A DNA stretch of 42,708 bases from Shewanella surugensis (GCF_023284005.1 NZ_JAKIKS010000041.1:1-42708); one strand, 5' to 3'. Counted from the first letter of the stretch, positions 16,559-25,760 are shown. A program made the numbers and translations. The notes: generated by a model not told the origin, from the letters alone.

Positions 16559-17134
16559 ATGACCAAAAAAAAACCTAATATGGGTCAGGTTCGTATCATT
16601 TCAGGACAATGGCGATCACGCCGCCTACCAATCCATGATTTAGAGGGCTTACGCCCAACAACCGATCGCGTTAAAGAAACACTTTTTAACTGGATTAGTG
16701 CTGATTTACCTGGCGCACGAGTATTAGATTGTTTTACAGGAAGTGGATCCTTAGGTTTTGAAGCATTATCACGCTATGCCAGTTTTGCACAAATGTTTGA
16801 GTTACAAGCCTCAGCAGCTAAACAACTCAAACAAAATTTAGCCACATTAAAATGTGAACATGCAGAAGTCACTAAAGGTGACACCTTAGCGTTACTCAAA
16901 ACACCACCCAAGATGCCGTTTAATATTATATTTATCGATCCTCCGTTTCGCCAAGGGCTCGCTCAACAATGTGTCCAATTATTAGAAACACACCTATGGT
17001 TGAGTCAAGATGCGCTTATTTACTTAGAAACAGAAACAGAACTAGGCCCCCTTAATATCCCCCCAACATGGACAGCTTTGAAAGAAAAAACGGCAGGACA
17101 GGTGACTTACCGTTTATATCAAAGTGCAAGCTGA
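16559..17134 (+). CDS. rsmD: 16S rRNA (guanine(966)-N(2))-methyltransferase RsmD
   Basis: A 191-residue Rossmann methyltransferase. GQVRIISGQWRSRRLPI and GLRPTTDRVKETLFNW are characteristic of RsmD; VLDCFTGSGSLGFEALSR is the S-adenosylmethionine site; FIDPPF is the catalytic DPPF motif. Methylates G966 of 16S rRNA. GAGG six bases before the ATG supports the start. Divergent from ftsY, the usual arrangement in gammaproteobacteria. Ends just before the palindromic element at 17148. Confidence 0.94.
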   Translation: MTKKKPNMGQVRIISGQWRSRRLPIHDLEGLRPTTDRVKETLFNWISADLPGARVLDCFTGSGSLGFEALSRYASFAQMFELQASAAKQLKQNLATLKCEHAEVTKGDTLALLKTPPKMPFNIIFIDPPFRQGLAQQCVQLLETHLWLSQDALIYLETETELGPLNIPPTWTALKEKTAGQVTYRLYQSAS

Positions 17135-17147
17135 CATCGACCCCTCA

Positions 17148-17193
17148 TTATCCTAGGCTTAGGTAAATGATATAATACCTAAGCCTAGGATAA
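17148..17193 (+). promoter_or_regulatory. 18-bp inverted repeat around a consensus extended -10
   Basis: Perfect arms 17148-17165 and 17176-17193 flank a 10-base loop. The loop plus one base contains TGATATAAT (17168-17176), a consensus extended -10. Transcription would start near 17183, within the right arm. AGGA in the right arm (17187-17190) is the only Shine-Dalgarno for the TTG start at 17198. The element may be an operator around the promoter, or a hairpin hiding the ribosome binding site in read-through RNA from rsmD, or a terminator for rsmD lacking a T tract. Confidence 0.6.
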
Positions 17194-17197
17194 ACAC

Positions 17198-18211
17198 TTG
17201 CGACCTAAAGTCCTACATTTAATTGATGATTCACATTTTGGTGGTATTCAATCTGCGATTCAACGCTTATCGGCATCTCGATTAAAAAATGATTTTGAGT
17301 TTCAAATTCAAAGAACCAACTTAAAAGAAAGATCATTCGGCAATTATCAAACCGATATTTTATGTGTACATCATGCCTTAAGCTGGCAATCTCTTCCTAA
17401 AATACTGTCACTGAAACTTCGGCACTTTCGTACCCCGTTACTCTATCAAGAACATCATTATTGTGATGGTTTTATGAAACATCAAGTATCTAATCAAAAA
17501 CGTTTTTTATTGATGCTTAAGCTCAGCTATTGCTTAATGAATAAAGTCATCGCAGTATCCGATCATCAAGCTCAGTGGATCATACAAAATAATCTCGTCA
17601 ATACAAAAAAGCTCATCATGCTAGGTCAAAGCAGCAATCTAACACCTTTAGTTTCGTTACCTGTAAAAAAAGCGCAATCAAACTATGTTTTTGGTGCCTA
17701 TGGTCGGCTGCATAAGCAAAAAGGGTTTGATATGCTCATCGAAGCCATAAAACTCATACCACATGCCAATATTACACTTAAAATTGTAGGTTCAGGTGAA
17801 TTAGAATACGAATTAAGAAAACTTGCCTCTCCGCTAACTAATATTCATTTTGTTGGCTTCTGCGATGATATTTCAGCATTTTTAAATGAATGTGACGCAA
17901 TCATCATCCCATCACGATGGGAACCTTTTGGCTTGATTTTTCAAGAAGCACTCGCAGCGGGCAAACCTATTTTGCATTCAGGTGTCGATGGGCTACTTGA
18001 GCAAAGCAAAATCATACACCCTCAGTATAAAGAGGGATTATTTAAACAATCAGCCGAGTCCATTGCCAATGCCCTACTACACTGTATTAAAAATCCACCC
18101 AAAATACTTAAGCCAGAACAACGCAATCAATTACTAGCAAAATGGGAAGACACATTAAACCAATGGAAGAGCTTATTTAGAGATTTTATCAATAAAAAAA
18201 ATAATAGTTAA
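17198..18211 (+). CDS. Family 4 glycosyltransferase
   Basis: A 337-residue GT-B fold enzyme starting at TTG 17198 (RPKVLHLIDDSHFGGIQ); no ATG lies between the upstream in-frame stop and here. The N-terminal domain has the glycine loop GGIQSA. The C-terminal domain has GAYGRLHKQKGFDMLIEA, IKLIPHANI and the EX7E motif in EPFGLIFQEALAAGKP, typical of retaining GT4 enzymes that use nucleotide sugars. Acceptor unknown; cell-surface polysaccharide or lipid glycosylation is the usual role. It stands alone, unlike most surface-polysaccharide genes, behind an unusual palindromic promoter. Confidence 0.85.
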   Translation: MRPKVLHLIDDSHFGGIQSAIQRLSASRLKNDFEFQIQRTNLKERSFGNYQTDILCVHHALSWQSLPKILSLKLRHFRTPLLYQEHHYCDGFMKHQVSNQKRFLLMLKLSYCLMNKVIAVSDHQAQWIIQNNLVNTKKLIMLGQSSNLTPLVSLPVKKAQSNYVFGAYGRLHKQKGFDMLIEAIKLIPHANITLKIVGSGELEYELRKLASPLTNIHFVGFCDDISAFLNECDAIIIPSRWEPFGLIFQEALAAGKPILHSGVDGLLEQSKIIHPQYKEGLFKQSAESIANALLHCIKNPPKILKPEQRNQLLAKWEDTLNQWKSLFRDFINKKNNS

Positions 18212-18239
18212 AAGGAGGAAAGCCCCCCCCTTTTTTTTT
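18210..18239. terminator. Bidirectional terminator with C8-T9 homopolymers
   Basis: AAAAGGAGG (18210-18218) faces CCCCCTTTT (18226-18234). On the plus strand the stem has one A-C mismatch and a T9 tail; on the minus strand it is fully paired with one G-U. Serves the convergent glycosyltransferase and lipoprotein genes. The C8T9 run is prone to slippage. Confidence 0.7.
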
Positions 18240-18254
18240 CGCCACCAAATGAAC

Positions 18255-18872
18255 TCAATTGATCATCAAGCTTTGACTATCGGCATTATCATCATAATTC
18301 CATACATAATAAATAGGTCTACTACCATCATATAGCCAAATAGCCACAATCAACTTTCTTTGAGCACTCCCAAGCAGTACATCAGATGCGAACACGCCTT
18401 CGTTCAACGGCCCTCTTAACACACAAGAATCATAATCTACTCTATAACCCGAATCGATTGCATTAAACTTTTCACAAATAGAGACATAAGCTCGACGAAT
18501 ATCGCCCAATTGAATGCCCACAAATAAACTATATTCTGAACTTAAAGTATTATCGGCTCCAACCACAAGATCCTCTAATGGTATTGTTCCTGAAGCCAGC
18601 AACTCTTGCTGATCAACTTTAGGCACTGTTGAATCATCTACTGTTGAATCATCTGTTGTTGAATCATCTGTTGTTGAATCATCTGTTGTTGAATCATCTG
18701 TTGTTGAATCATCTGCTATTGAATCACCTGTTGTTGAAGCTGAAGAAGCTGTAGTCGACGAACTCGTGTCATCAGAAGAACTCGAATCATCTCCACCTCC
18801 ACCACCGCAGGCCACTAGGCTTAAAAATAATATTGAAATAAAAATACATTTCATATAAGGATAATAATTCAT
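18255..18872 (-). CDS. Repeat-containing lipoprotein
   Basis: About 205 residues. The lipobox LVAC-GGGGG follows a hydrophobic signal segment (KCIFISILFLSLVAC), so the protein is lipidated and anchored in the outer or inner membrane. A Ser/Thr/Asp linker with DDSTT pentapeptide repeats is followed by a C-terminal domain of about 115 residues with two cysteines (SICEKF, DSCVLRG). Three in-frame ATG codons start the frame (18878, 18875, 18872); the last is best placed after GAGGGA. It begins within a few bases of the stop of the LruC-domain gene and is surely co-transcribed. Family not recognised. Confidence 0.75.
   Translation of the reverse strand: MNYYPYMKCIFISILFLSLVACGGGGGDDSSSSDDTSSSTTASSASTTGDSIADDSTTDDSTTDDSTTDDSTTDDSTVDDSTVPKVDQQELLASGTIPLEDLVVGADNTLSSEYSLFVGIQLGDIRRAYVSICEKFNAIDSGYRVDYDSCVLRGPLNEGVFASDVLLGSAQRKLIVAIWLYDGSRPIYYVWNYDDNADSQSLMIN
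18628..18732 (-). repeat. 15-bp tandem repeats in the lipoprotein linker
   Basis: Seven units of 15 bp (plus-strand form GTTGAATCATCTGTT), the middle four (18643-18702) identical, the outer ones with single changes. Each encodes one DDSTT-type pentapeptide. Copy-number change would keep the frame and lengthen or shorten the linker. Confidence 0.92.
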
Positions 18873-18883
18873 CATCATTCCCT

Positions 18884-21025
18884 CTACTCATTTGGGATCG
18901 TAAGACCAGGATTGCCGTTTTGATACCAATCAAGGCTACCAGCCCCTGTTGCATAGCTTTCAAAATCAGGATATGCCTCATTTAGCGGTATTTTTTCAAC
19001 CGGATATGACCATCTTTTTGGAATAATTAACGCCCAAGGCATACCATTCGCATTTTGAAAATAAAGCCCTTCGTTTGGCTTCGATGCATCATCTCCCGTA
19101 CCAAACAATCGAGTATCAAACTTATCTGTAGGTACTTTATTCTTAAGGTGAACCTCTAAGGCACGACCAGGAATCTCCCCCAATACCGCTTCTGGTAACG
19201 CACCATGCGGAGTATTGGGATTAGCAAAAATAAACGGATCGTAAGGCAATTCAGGCATATGATTTCTATCGATTGGCGTTTCAAAAGGAATAGTAATAGT
19301 CCAAGTCGGATGCACAGTTTGAGTACAACCTACTTGCGTGCCTAAAAACTCACAACCAGGGGGAACCGTGGTATAGGAGTGAACATCCTCCGTAATGATA
19401 AATACCGCATTAGTTTGCCCTTCTTCTAATATCTTATGGGACTGATTAACGCCATCCAAATCCCAACGGATCCCGGACTCTTTTATCGCTGAACGAAGAA
19501 TGCCCGGCAGTTGAATACCAAAACCATTATGAAATGTTGCCCCCACAGCCAATACTTTTACTTCTATCTTCACTCGTCTAATTTTCCCCTCTTTTTCAAA
19601 TTCATTAATTTTCACTTCCATCACTACATCGTTGAAATCATAGTCCCCTTCAAGTGGGTATAAATCCTCATACACAATCGTCGCCACGCCTTCCGTTCCA
19701 ACAGGGTAATAACCTGTTGTCACGCCGGTTTCTGTTATTGTAATAGGGTAATCTTCTACTTCACCATCGCTCGCCCCGCCCGTTGCACCTAAATCTTGAG
19801 TCGTACTTAAACGAAAACGCGCCCAAGTATCGCCCGCCTCAGCCCAAAACGGCACTTGGATAGTAATGTTATTGTCTCCTTCGTTCATAAGTTCAGATGC
19901 AATAATTTGCTCATCTGGACCAAAAACACCATCTTGATTCCAATCTATCCAGGCATTTAAATACCCTTCATCACCAACAACATCGGCAATGAGAATCGTC
20001 TCCTCTCCTGACTCAAATCCAGTAGGCATGCTAATACCATCTTCATCATCACTGTTGTCACTAGCATCATCAGAAAGAGGGGAAGCATAAGCATCACCTT
20101 CGTTATCAATTAATGCACCTAATTGAATGCCAGACACTATTGCATGTCGAGCGCCATTATTGGTAATGTTACTTCCATAAGAATCAGGCGCATCACCAAA
20201 ATCAACCGCATCCCCAACAGGCACACCCGCTAACGCACATCTAGCACCATCATTACTCGTAGAAGAAGGCCCATACGCAAAAATGCCACTCACGCTCGGC
20301 TCACTATCTAAATTAGTGACTTTATAAATGTAACCATTAGAGTTGTTGCTGATATATAAATGACCATTCACATCAAAGAACTGAGCACCGAAAGTAAAGC
20401 TTCCTTCTGTGGTTAAAAGGGTGCCTAAATTTTCAGCAGCACCTGATGTTCTATCTATTTTTAATAACTTTGCTGTAGAGCCGTTAGTGACTGTGTACAA
20501 ATATCCATTGTGAGGATGGAAAGCAAAATCGGTAATATTATAATTCGCATTAGACTGACTGCCTGCAACCAGAGTCATTTCATATGGTTCATCCCCATCT
20601 AAGGGAATTTTAAATAACCCTTTATTTTTCCGGTAGCCATACCAAACATTTGCATGGAGTGCCACATCACCAACATAAAAATTGCCAGCACTAGCAGAAG
20701 GCCCGTCTTTAGAAATATCAAGTGCAACTACCTGATAGTCATCTCCTACCTTTCCTAAAGTGCCACTTGAATAATCCCAACCATATATATAGCTATCGTG
20801 TTTACTAAAACCGACACCGTTAAATGCAGCACCACTGCCCATATCGGAAGATAAAGTGGTGTAACTTCCGGTTCCTAAGTCCACGCCAAACATTTTAGGT
20901 ATAGAGGAGGGTTTTTGAATAATAAAGGCTTTGGTTGGGCATTCCTCAAAAGGTGCCCCATGCGCAGAGAATGAAAAGATTATTCCAATAATGAAAGTGA
21001 ATGAAATATGCCTTAAAGATAACAT
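18884..21025 (-). CDS. LruC-domain secreted protein with GEVED and DUF6923-like regions
   Basis: A 713-residue protein with a signal peptide (LRHISFTFIIGIIFSFSAHG, then A). Residues about 25-265 form a repeat-rich N-terminal region (DUF6923-like, with SxNSNGYIYKV-type strands). A GDAPDSYG motif follows, then a GEVED-type domain with WIDWNQDGVFGPDEQI and the naming motif GEVEDYPITI near residues 330-430. The C-terminal 270 residues are a LruC domain (EDLYPLEGDYDFNDVVMEVK). WIDWNQDGVFG looks like a calcium-binding loop. Such proteins are surface-exposed or secreted; function unknown. AAGGAG precedes the ATG. Probably forms an operon with the lipoprotein gene. Confidence 0.78.
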   Translation of the reverse strand: MLSLRHISFTFIIGIIFSFSAHGAPFEECPTKAFIIQKPSSIPKMFGVDLGTGSYTTLSSDMGSGAAFNGVGFSKHDSYIYGWDYSSGTLGKVGDDYQVVALDISKDGPSASAGNFYVGDVALHANVWYGYRKNKGLFKIPLDGDEPYEMTLVAGSQSNANYNITDFAFHPHNGYLYTVTNGSTAKLLKIDRTSGAAENLGTLLTTEGSFTFGAQFFDVNGHLYISNNSNGYIYKVTNLDSEPSVSGIFAYGPSSTSNDGARCALAGVPVGDAVDFGDAPDSYGSNITNNGARHAIVSGIQLGALIDNEGDAYASPLSDDASDNSDDEDGISMPTGFESGEETILIADVVGDEGYLNAWIDWNQDGVFGPDEQIIASELMNEGDNNITIQVPFWAEAGDTWARFRLSTTQDLGATGGASDGEVEDYPITITETGVTTGYYPVGTEGVATIVYEDLYPLEGDYDFNDVVMEVKINEFEKEGKIRRVKIEVKVLAVGATFHNGFGIQLPGILRSAIKESGIRWDLDGVNQSHKILEEGQTNAVFIITEDVHSYTTVPPGCEFLGTQVGCTQTVHPTWTITIPFETPIDRNHMPELPYDPFIFANPNTPHGALPEAVLGEIPGRALEVHLKNKVPTDKFDTRLFGTGDDASKPNEGLYFQNANGMPWALIIPKRWSYPVEKIPLNEAYPDFESYATGAGSLDWYQNGNPGLTIPNE

Positions 21026-21386
21026 AGCAGCTCCTTCGCCAAAGTTGATACATTAACTAAGCAATAGCTATGCCATAAAATAAAATACATTAAAATCAAT
21101 AGTAAACTAATATTCGTATAATAGTGAATAATCTATATTCGCATTTTGCAATGCATTTTATCTTCGAACACTTTTTACTTTCTATCTTCTAGTGAAGAGA
21201 GAATATTCGTTGTTATTTTATTTAGAGAACAAAGTAAATTGTTTGAACTAGTCATCCGGTTAACGTTACACAATCGATAATACTCAGTCATTAATTGAAA
21301 TTCTTTACACTAAAATTGTTCTATTGATTTATCATCAATATATCTTATGGTTATTATGAGTTAATCGATTAAATTAAACTGATAAA
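21026..21386. other. Divergent intergenic region, AT-rich
   Basis: About 360 bases between the divergent LruC-domain gene and the fucose-permease-like gene. It holds three copies of ATATTCG-like sequence near 21110, 21135 and 21200 and several A/T-rich -10-like stretches (for example TATAAT near 21116). No single promoter or operator can be chosen with confidence, and no gene is seen. Confidence 0.45.
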
Positions 21387-21398
21387 GTGAATAAAAGC

Positions 21399-22673
21399 AT
21401 GAAAAAACCCCCTCTTATTTTCCCTAAGATGCGCCTACCTTTTATTCTATTACTTGTCTGTTTTGCCGCATGGGGCGTGGCTGCGAATATGACAGATCCT
21501 TTAGTAAAGGTGTTTAGTCAAATCTTTACTATGTCTAGTTTTCAATCTGCACTGGTGCAATTTTCATATTATGGTGCTTATTTTTGCTTGGCCATTCCAG
21601 CCGCGTTTATCAATAAACGTTACTCATACAAAACGGGTGTCTTGACCGGATTAGGCTTAGCCATCATTGGTGCATTTCTATTTTACCCTGCTAGCCAATC
21701 ACTTACCTATGGCTATTTTCTCACCGCTCTTTTCATTCTGGCTGGGGGCTTGTCCATTTTAGAGACTTCTGCTAGTCCTTATGTCATTAGCATGGGACCG
21801 AGTGAAAATGCCACTAAGCGACTCAACTTCGCCCAGTCATTCAATCCAATCGGGACAAATATTGGTGTTTTTCTCGCTGCGAGCCTAATCCTTCCAAATC
21901 TCAATCCTGCGACAGCACAAGAACGAATAGACATGTCGGTAACACAATTAACCACCATACAAACGGCCGAGCTTAACGCCGTTATGACACCCTACGTGGG
22001 AATGGCGCTATTACTCCTATTAATTTGGTTGGCGATTGCAATAACGAAAGCCCCCTCAATACATTTAACTAAAATCCACCCCAAAATTAATTTATCGACG
22101 ACTTTCACGAATCTATTTAAAAATGTGCATTATAAATATGGCGTCATTGCCCAATTTTTTAATATGGCAGCTCAAACCTGCGTATGGACGTTCACAATCC
22201 GCTACGTGATGAATGCACTCTCAACCGATACAGATAATGCGGGAACTTATTTGCAATACAGTATGATTACTTTTCTTTTGTCGAGGTTTGCTATGACTTG
22301 GTTAATGGGGTTTATTAAGCCGACGATATTACTTGTACTATCGACAATTGTCGCAGCCAGTTTATCCATTTATATGATGTACAACCCTACAATCTATGGT
22401 GTTTGGGCACTAGTTGCAATATCGGCTTGCATGTCCTTAATGTTCCCAACCATTTATGGTATTGCACTACAAGGACTCAAAAAAGATACACAATTTGGCG
22501 CAGCTGGATTAGTCATGGCAATGCTAGGGGGCGCCTTGATCCCAATGGTTCAAGGCTTACTCATTGATCAATATGGTGTCGCTTTCTCTTATATTATTCC
22601 GGCTATTTGCTTTATTGCTGTGACTTGTTATGCCTTGTTCGATCTCAACACAATAAGAACTGATCAGATATGA
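21399..22673 (+). CDS. FHS-family sugar MFS transporter, L-fucose permease-like
   Basis: About 424 residues from ATG 21399; a GTG at 21387 is an alternative and neither has a strong ribosome binding site. Twelve hydrophobic segments. The motifs FQSALVQFSYYGAYF, PAAFINKRYSYKTGV and GGLSILETSASPYV align with FucP, including the ETxASPY segment with its glutamate in the transport path. FAQSFNPIGTNIGVF continues the match. FucP imports L-fucose with protons. No fucose catabolic genes are adjacent, so the substrate may be another sugar. Flanked by AT-rich DNA and a convergent azoR. Confidence 0.78.
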   Translation: MKKPPLIFPKMRLPFILLLVCFAAWGVAANMTDPLVKVFSQIFTMSSFQSALVQFSYYGAYFCLAIPAAFINKRYSYKTGVLTGLGLAIIGAFLFYPASQSLTYGYFLTALFILAGGLSILETSASPYVISMGPSENATKRLNFAQSFNPIGTNIGVFLAASLILPNLNPATAQERIDMSVTQLTTIQTAELNAVMTPYVGMALLLLLIWLAIAITKAPSIHLTKIHPKINLSTTFTNLFKNVHYKYGVIAQFFNMAAQTCVWTFTIRYVMNALSTDTDNAGTYLQYSMITFLLSRFAMTWLMGFIKPTILLVLSTIVAASLSIYMMYNPTIYGVWALVAISACMSLMFPTIYGIALQGLKKDTQFGAAGLVMAMLGGALIPMVQGLLIDQYGVAFSYIIPAICFIAVTCYALFDLNTIRTDQI

Positions 22674-22681
22674 CCCATGAT

Positions 22682-23275
22682 TCACACTAAAAGTGAGTCA
22701 AGCTCAAACTGCGCTTTTTCTATGCTTTCTTTCGCGGTAGGTTCACCCATCGCTAACCCTTCAGCATAAACAATATCAAGCTCATCAATACCGATGAATC
22801 CCAATACTGTTTTTAAATAAGGCACCAAATGATCACTGGTTGCATTTCGATGAACACCGCCGCGAGTCGTGATCACAATTGCTTTCTTATCAGTTAGTAA
22901 CCCAACAGGTCCTTCATTCGTATACTTGAAAGTGACCCCTGCTCGGGCAACAAGATCAATCCATTGCTTTAGTTGGGTAGGTATCGTGAAATTATACATA
23001 GGTGCAGTGATAATGATTTGATCGTGCGCTTTTAACTCTTGCACTAGACGATTTGATAGTGTGATAACGTCTTGCTGGCGAGCACTCAGTGCATCCAACC
23101 CCCTTAAACCCGCTGCCAACTCGCCATCCAATGTGGGTAATTCACTTGATGTAAGATCCCTAATGGTGATCTCAGCGCCTTGCTCAGATAGTTGTGCTAC
23201 CGCATAATCAATTAACTTGGTTGATTGAGAGTATTCCCCTAATATGCTCGAAGTTAATACTAATACTTTAGACAT
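22682..23275 (-). CDS. azoR: FMN-dependent NADH azoreductase AzoR
   Basis: A 197-residue flavodoxin-like enzyme starting [18 protein letters not shown], as in E. coli Azo[17 protein letters not shown] is the FMN-binding and dimer segment; [10 protein letters not shown] and TRGGVHRN are further family blocks. Reduces azo dyes and quinones with NADH, probably protecting against thiol and quinone stress. ATG 23275 is chosen because GGAG lies six or seven bases upstream; an ATG one codon earlier is too close. Convergent with the FucP-like gene. Confidence 0.93.
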   Translation of the reverse strand: MSKVLVLTSSILGEYSQSTKLIDYAVAQLSEQGAEITIRDLTSSELPTLDGELAAGLRGLDALSARQQDVITLSNRLVQELKAHDQIIITAPMYNFTIPTQLKQWIDLVARAGVTFKYTNEGPVGLLTDKKAIVITTRGGVHRNATSDHLVPYLKTVLGFIGIDELDIVYAEGLAMGEPTAKESIEKAQFELDSLLV

Positions 23276-23448
23276 CATCTACTCCATTTATACCCCAAGA
23301 TACTGAATTCAGCAGGCTTGGATATATACTCATATAAAGAGAGAAATTCTCTTTAACTACTGGTTCATTCTAAACACCAATAAAATAGAGTAAAAGCGCA
23401 TAAAATCCCTGTTAATAACTCAAAAATTCGAAAGGTTAATGATATGCC

Positions 23449-23907
23449 TTATTTTCGAGGAGTCGTGATATACACCCCTTCAAAAGATGCGCAAAGCTTA
23501 TCATTACAATAAAGCTCAACCAGCAGTTTACATTTTACTCGATGACCTTTTTCTAATACTGACAAATCAATATTCGGCCAAGTCACAACCGCTTTAGGTC
23601 GCTCATTAATGGGCGCGATATACCTCACATCTGCCTTAGCTAAAACAATGTCTCCCGTTACTTGTTGCTGCTTTTGCTGCAACCATATCACTCCCCAACC
23701 CGTTAATGTCATTAAGGTGTAGATACTGCCAGCAAACATTGTTTGATGTAGATTAATGTTAGGCGCTAAAGGCGCTGAAACCGACAACTGATACTCATCA
23801 TATTCATCTGCGCTAACTTGCATAAATTCACTGAGAGGGATTGTTTTATGCCAAGTAGAGGTTAATTCTTTTAATAAACAATCAAGACTTGATAGCTCAA
23901 TACTCAT
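23449..23907 (-). CDS. YiiD C-terminal-domain (hotdog) thioesterase
   Basis: About 152 residues from ATG 23907 (MSIELSSLDCLLKEL), spaced correctly from GAGGTGG. The core NINLHQTMFAGSIYTLMTLT, then GWGVIW, is the hallmark of the YiiD_C hotdog family. In E. coli the domain is fused to an acetyltransferase domain (FabY/YiiD), next to dtd; here only the thioesterase half exists, still next to dtd. A role on acyl-ACP or acyl-CoA in fatty-acid metabolism is inferred. Starts 51 bases after the dtd stop, likely one operon. Confidence 0.82.
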   Translation of the reverse strand: MSIELSSLDCLLKELTSTWHKTIPLSEFMQVSADEYDEYQLSVSAPLAPNINLHQTMFAGSIYTLMTLTGWGVIWLQQKQQQVTGDIVLAKADVRYIAPINERPKAVVTWPNIDLSVLEKGHRVKCKLLVELYCNDKLCASFEGVYITTPRK

Positions 23908-23957
23908 AAACATTCCACCTCAAATCCCACAAAATTGATTAAACATAATCGATCTCC

Positions 23958-24395
23958 TTAAACCTGTAAATGAAACGTCACAGGCCCATCATTAACCAAA
24001 GACACTTGCATGTTTCCGGCAAACTGGCCTGTTTGAGTATTAACGCCTTGGTTTTTACAAAAATCAACAAAATCATTATAGAGTGCTTCGGCTTGTTCTG
24101 GAGTACCTGCACCTGAAAAGCTGGGACGTAAACCTTTTTGAGTATTCGCGGCTAAAGTAAATTGAGAAACGATCAACAACTCCCCAGAAACTTGCTGCAA
24201 ATTGAGGTTCATCTTTCCATTTTCATCAGAAAAAACCCGATACGGCATCACCTTTTTGGCCAATTTCTGCATTTTTTCATGGCTATCATCTTGCTCGACA
24301 CCTAATAACACCAACAAGCCTTGATTAATTTCGCCACACATAACACCATCCACCTCAACCTTGGCCTCTTTAACTCTCTGAATTAGCGCGATCAT
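23958..24395 (-). CDS. dtd: D-aminoacyl-tRNA deacylase
   Basis: A 145-residue protein, the usual Dtd length. Both active-site motifs are present: SQFTLA (residues about 77-82) and NDGPVTF near the C-terminus. Begins [17 protein letters not shown] as expected. Removes D-amino acids mischarged on tRNA, acting as a dimer in the cytoplasm. Lies between the YihY gene upstream and the thioesterase gene downstream on the same strand, the same neighbourhood as in E. coli. Confidence 0.96.
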   Translation of the reverse strand: MIALIQRVKEAKVEVDGVMCGEINQGLLVLLGVEQDDSHEKMQKLAKKVMPYRVFSDENGKMNLNLQQVSGELLIVSQFTLAANTQKGLRPSFSGAGTPEQAEALYNDFVDFCKNQGVNTQTGQFAGNMQVSLVNDGPVTFHLQV

Positions 24396-24480
24396 TTTTA
24401 ACCTATAGCGTTATTTGTTAATATTGAAATCATATTAGCATTTGATTGAAATGAAGTATTATTGATGTCACATCGATCCA

Positions 24481-25359
24481 TTAAACCTCATCACCATTAG
24501 CAATAAGCTTCTGTAATTGCTGATCAATATGCTCAGGCAACGCCGCGGTAATTTCAGCGCCTATTAATACGATAACCCAAGATAAATAGACCCATACAAA
24601 CAAAATAGGAATAGAGGCTAATGCACCATAAATGGCTTCATAAGTCGGAAATTGAGTGACATATAAGGTAAAGCCTTTTTTACTCAACTCAAATAAAAGC
24701 GCTGCCACAAAAGCACCAAATAATGCGTGAATAAATTTCACTTTTTGATTAGGAACAACCATATAAAGCAATAAAAAAGCGGACATAGAAAAAAACATCG
24801 GCAAACGTTTAATTAAAGGGGCGACATTGACTAAATCTGTTTCGCTAACAATTTTTAAAGATACAATATACGAGCTTGCGACTAAGCTGGCCCCCACTAA
24901 TACAGGGCCAAGGGTGAGTACCATCCAATACATAGAAAAAGACACCATACTGCGCCGCTTATCCTTAGTACGCCAAATACTATTAAGGGCTTTATCAATG
25001 GCTGAAATCAATAAAATAGCCACGAGTACAAGCGCTGCGATCCCCACTGTTGTCCCTTTAGATGCGTTATCAACAAACTCATTTAAATACACTTGAACGG
25101 TATCCCCCGCCGCAGGAAGAAAGTTTTTATAAACAAAACCTTCAATTTCCTCTCGCAATCCTACAAATACCGGAAAAGCCGATAACATAGAGACCATTAC
25201 AGCCACCAAAGGCACTAGAGAGAGCAACGTCACATACGCTAAGTGCCCCGCGCGAATATTCACTTGATCCGTCTTTAATCTTGCTAATAAATGCAGACAA
25301 AAATCCCAAAAACCCTGAAACAGACTGAGAAGTTTTTTAATATTCATCATTTTTTTCAT
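24481..25359 (-). CDS. YihY/BrkB-family inner-membrane protein
   Basis: A 292-residue protein with six hydrophobic segments. Family blocks include [19 protein letters not shown] near the N-terminus, [16 protein letters not shown] centrally and [20 protein letters not shown] towards the C-terminus. Formerly annotated as ribonuclease BN by mistake; real function uncertain, and BrkB in Bordetella is tied to serum resistance. AGAGA lies eight bases before ATG 25359. Upstream of dtd on the same strand, 85 bases apart. Confidence 0.88.
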   Translation of the reverse strand: MKKMMNIKKLLSLFQGFWDFCLHLLARLKTDQVNIRAGHLAYVTLLSLVPLVAVMVSMLSAFPVFVGLREEIEGFVYKNFLPAAGDTVQVYLNEFVDNASKGTTVGIAALVLVAILLISAIDKALNSIWRTKDKRRSMVSFSMYWMVLTLGPVLVGASLVASSYIVSLKIVSETDLVNVAPLIKRLPMFFSMSAFLLLYMVVPNQKVKFIHALFGAFVAALLFELSKKGFTLYVTQFPTYEAIYGALASIPILFVWVYLSWVIVLIGAEITAALPEHIDQQLQKLIANGDEV

Positions 25360-25433
25360 AAGGTTTCTCTTGCTTTTGCCCTAGTTGCTTAAGTATCTTT
25401 AAGTTTATATTAACAAATTACGAAGGTAGATCT

Positions 25434-25652
25434 ATGTCTCAACAAGGTTCAGCAGGAAATGTGATTGCAGCCATCGCTAGCGTTTTCATTCCCGGTCTTG
25501 GGCAGCTAGTACAAGGACGTGTTTTGGCCGCCCTATTGTTTTTTGTCTTCATTGGTGCAGCTTACGCCATGTGGGTCTTTATTATTCCTCCTATTATAGG
25601 ATTACTCTTACATATTTGGTGCATTCTAGATGCAGCAACGTATAAAAGTTGA
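25434..25652 (+). CDS. Small membrane protein, TM2-like
   Basis: A 72-residue protein with two hydrophobic segments (residues about 10-25 and 28-62) and the motif FIPGLGQLVQGR, reminiscent of TM2-type domains, where a glycine-rich turn ends the first helix. No catalytic motif. The start MSQQGSAGN has a plausible upstream GAAGG. Followed by a strong bidirectional terminator. Function unknown. Confidence 0.72.
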   Translation: MSQQGSAGNVIAAIASVFIPGLGQLVQGRVLAALLFFVFIGAAYAMWVFIIPPIIGLLLHIWCILDAATYKS

Positions 25653-25696
25653 ACCACTCAATACTATAAGAATATAACAAATAAAGCATTAGATAC

Positions 25697-25733
25697 AAAA
25701 AAAGCCTAGAGTATTTTCGTCTCTAGGCTTTTT
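25697..25733. terminator. Bidirectional intrinsic terminator
   Basis: Thirteen-base perfect stem AAAAAGCCTAGAG (25699-25711) / CTCTAGGCTTTTT (25721-25733) with T tracts on both strands, between the TM2-like gene and typA. Confidence 0.9.
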
Positions 25734-25760
25734 CTTACAACAATGGTTTAGACCATTATT

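Noticed and set aside
18628..18732. Short regular repeats resembling a CRISPR array
   Set aside because: Units are contiguous 15-mers with no spacers and encode an in-frame pentapeptide array.
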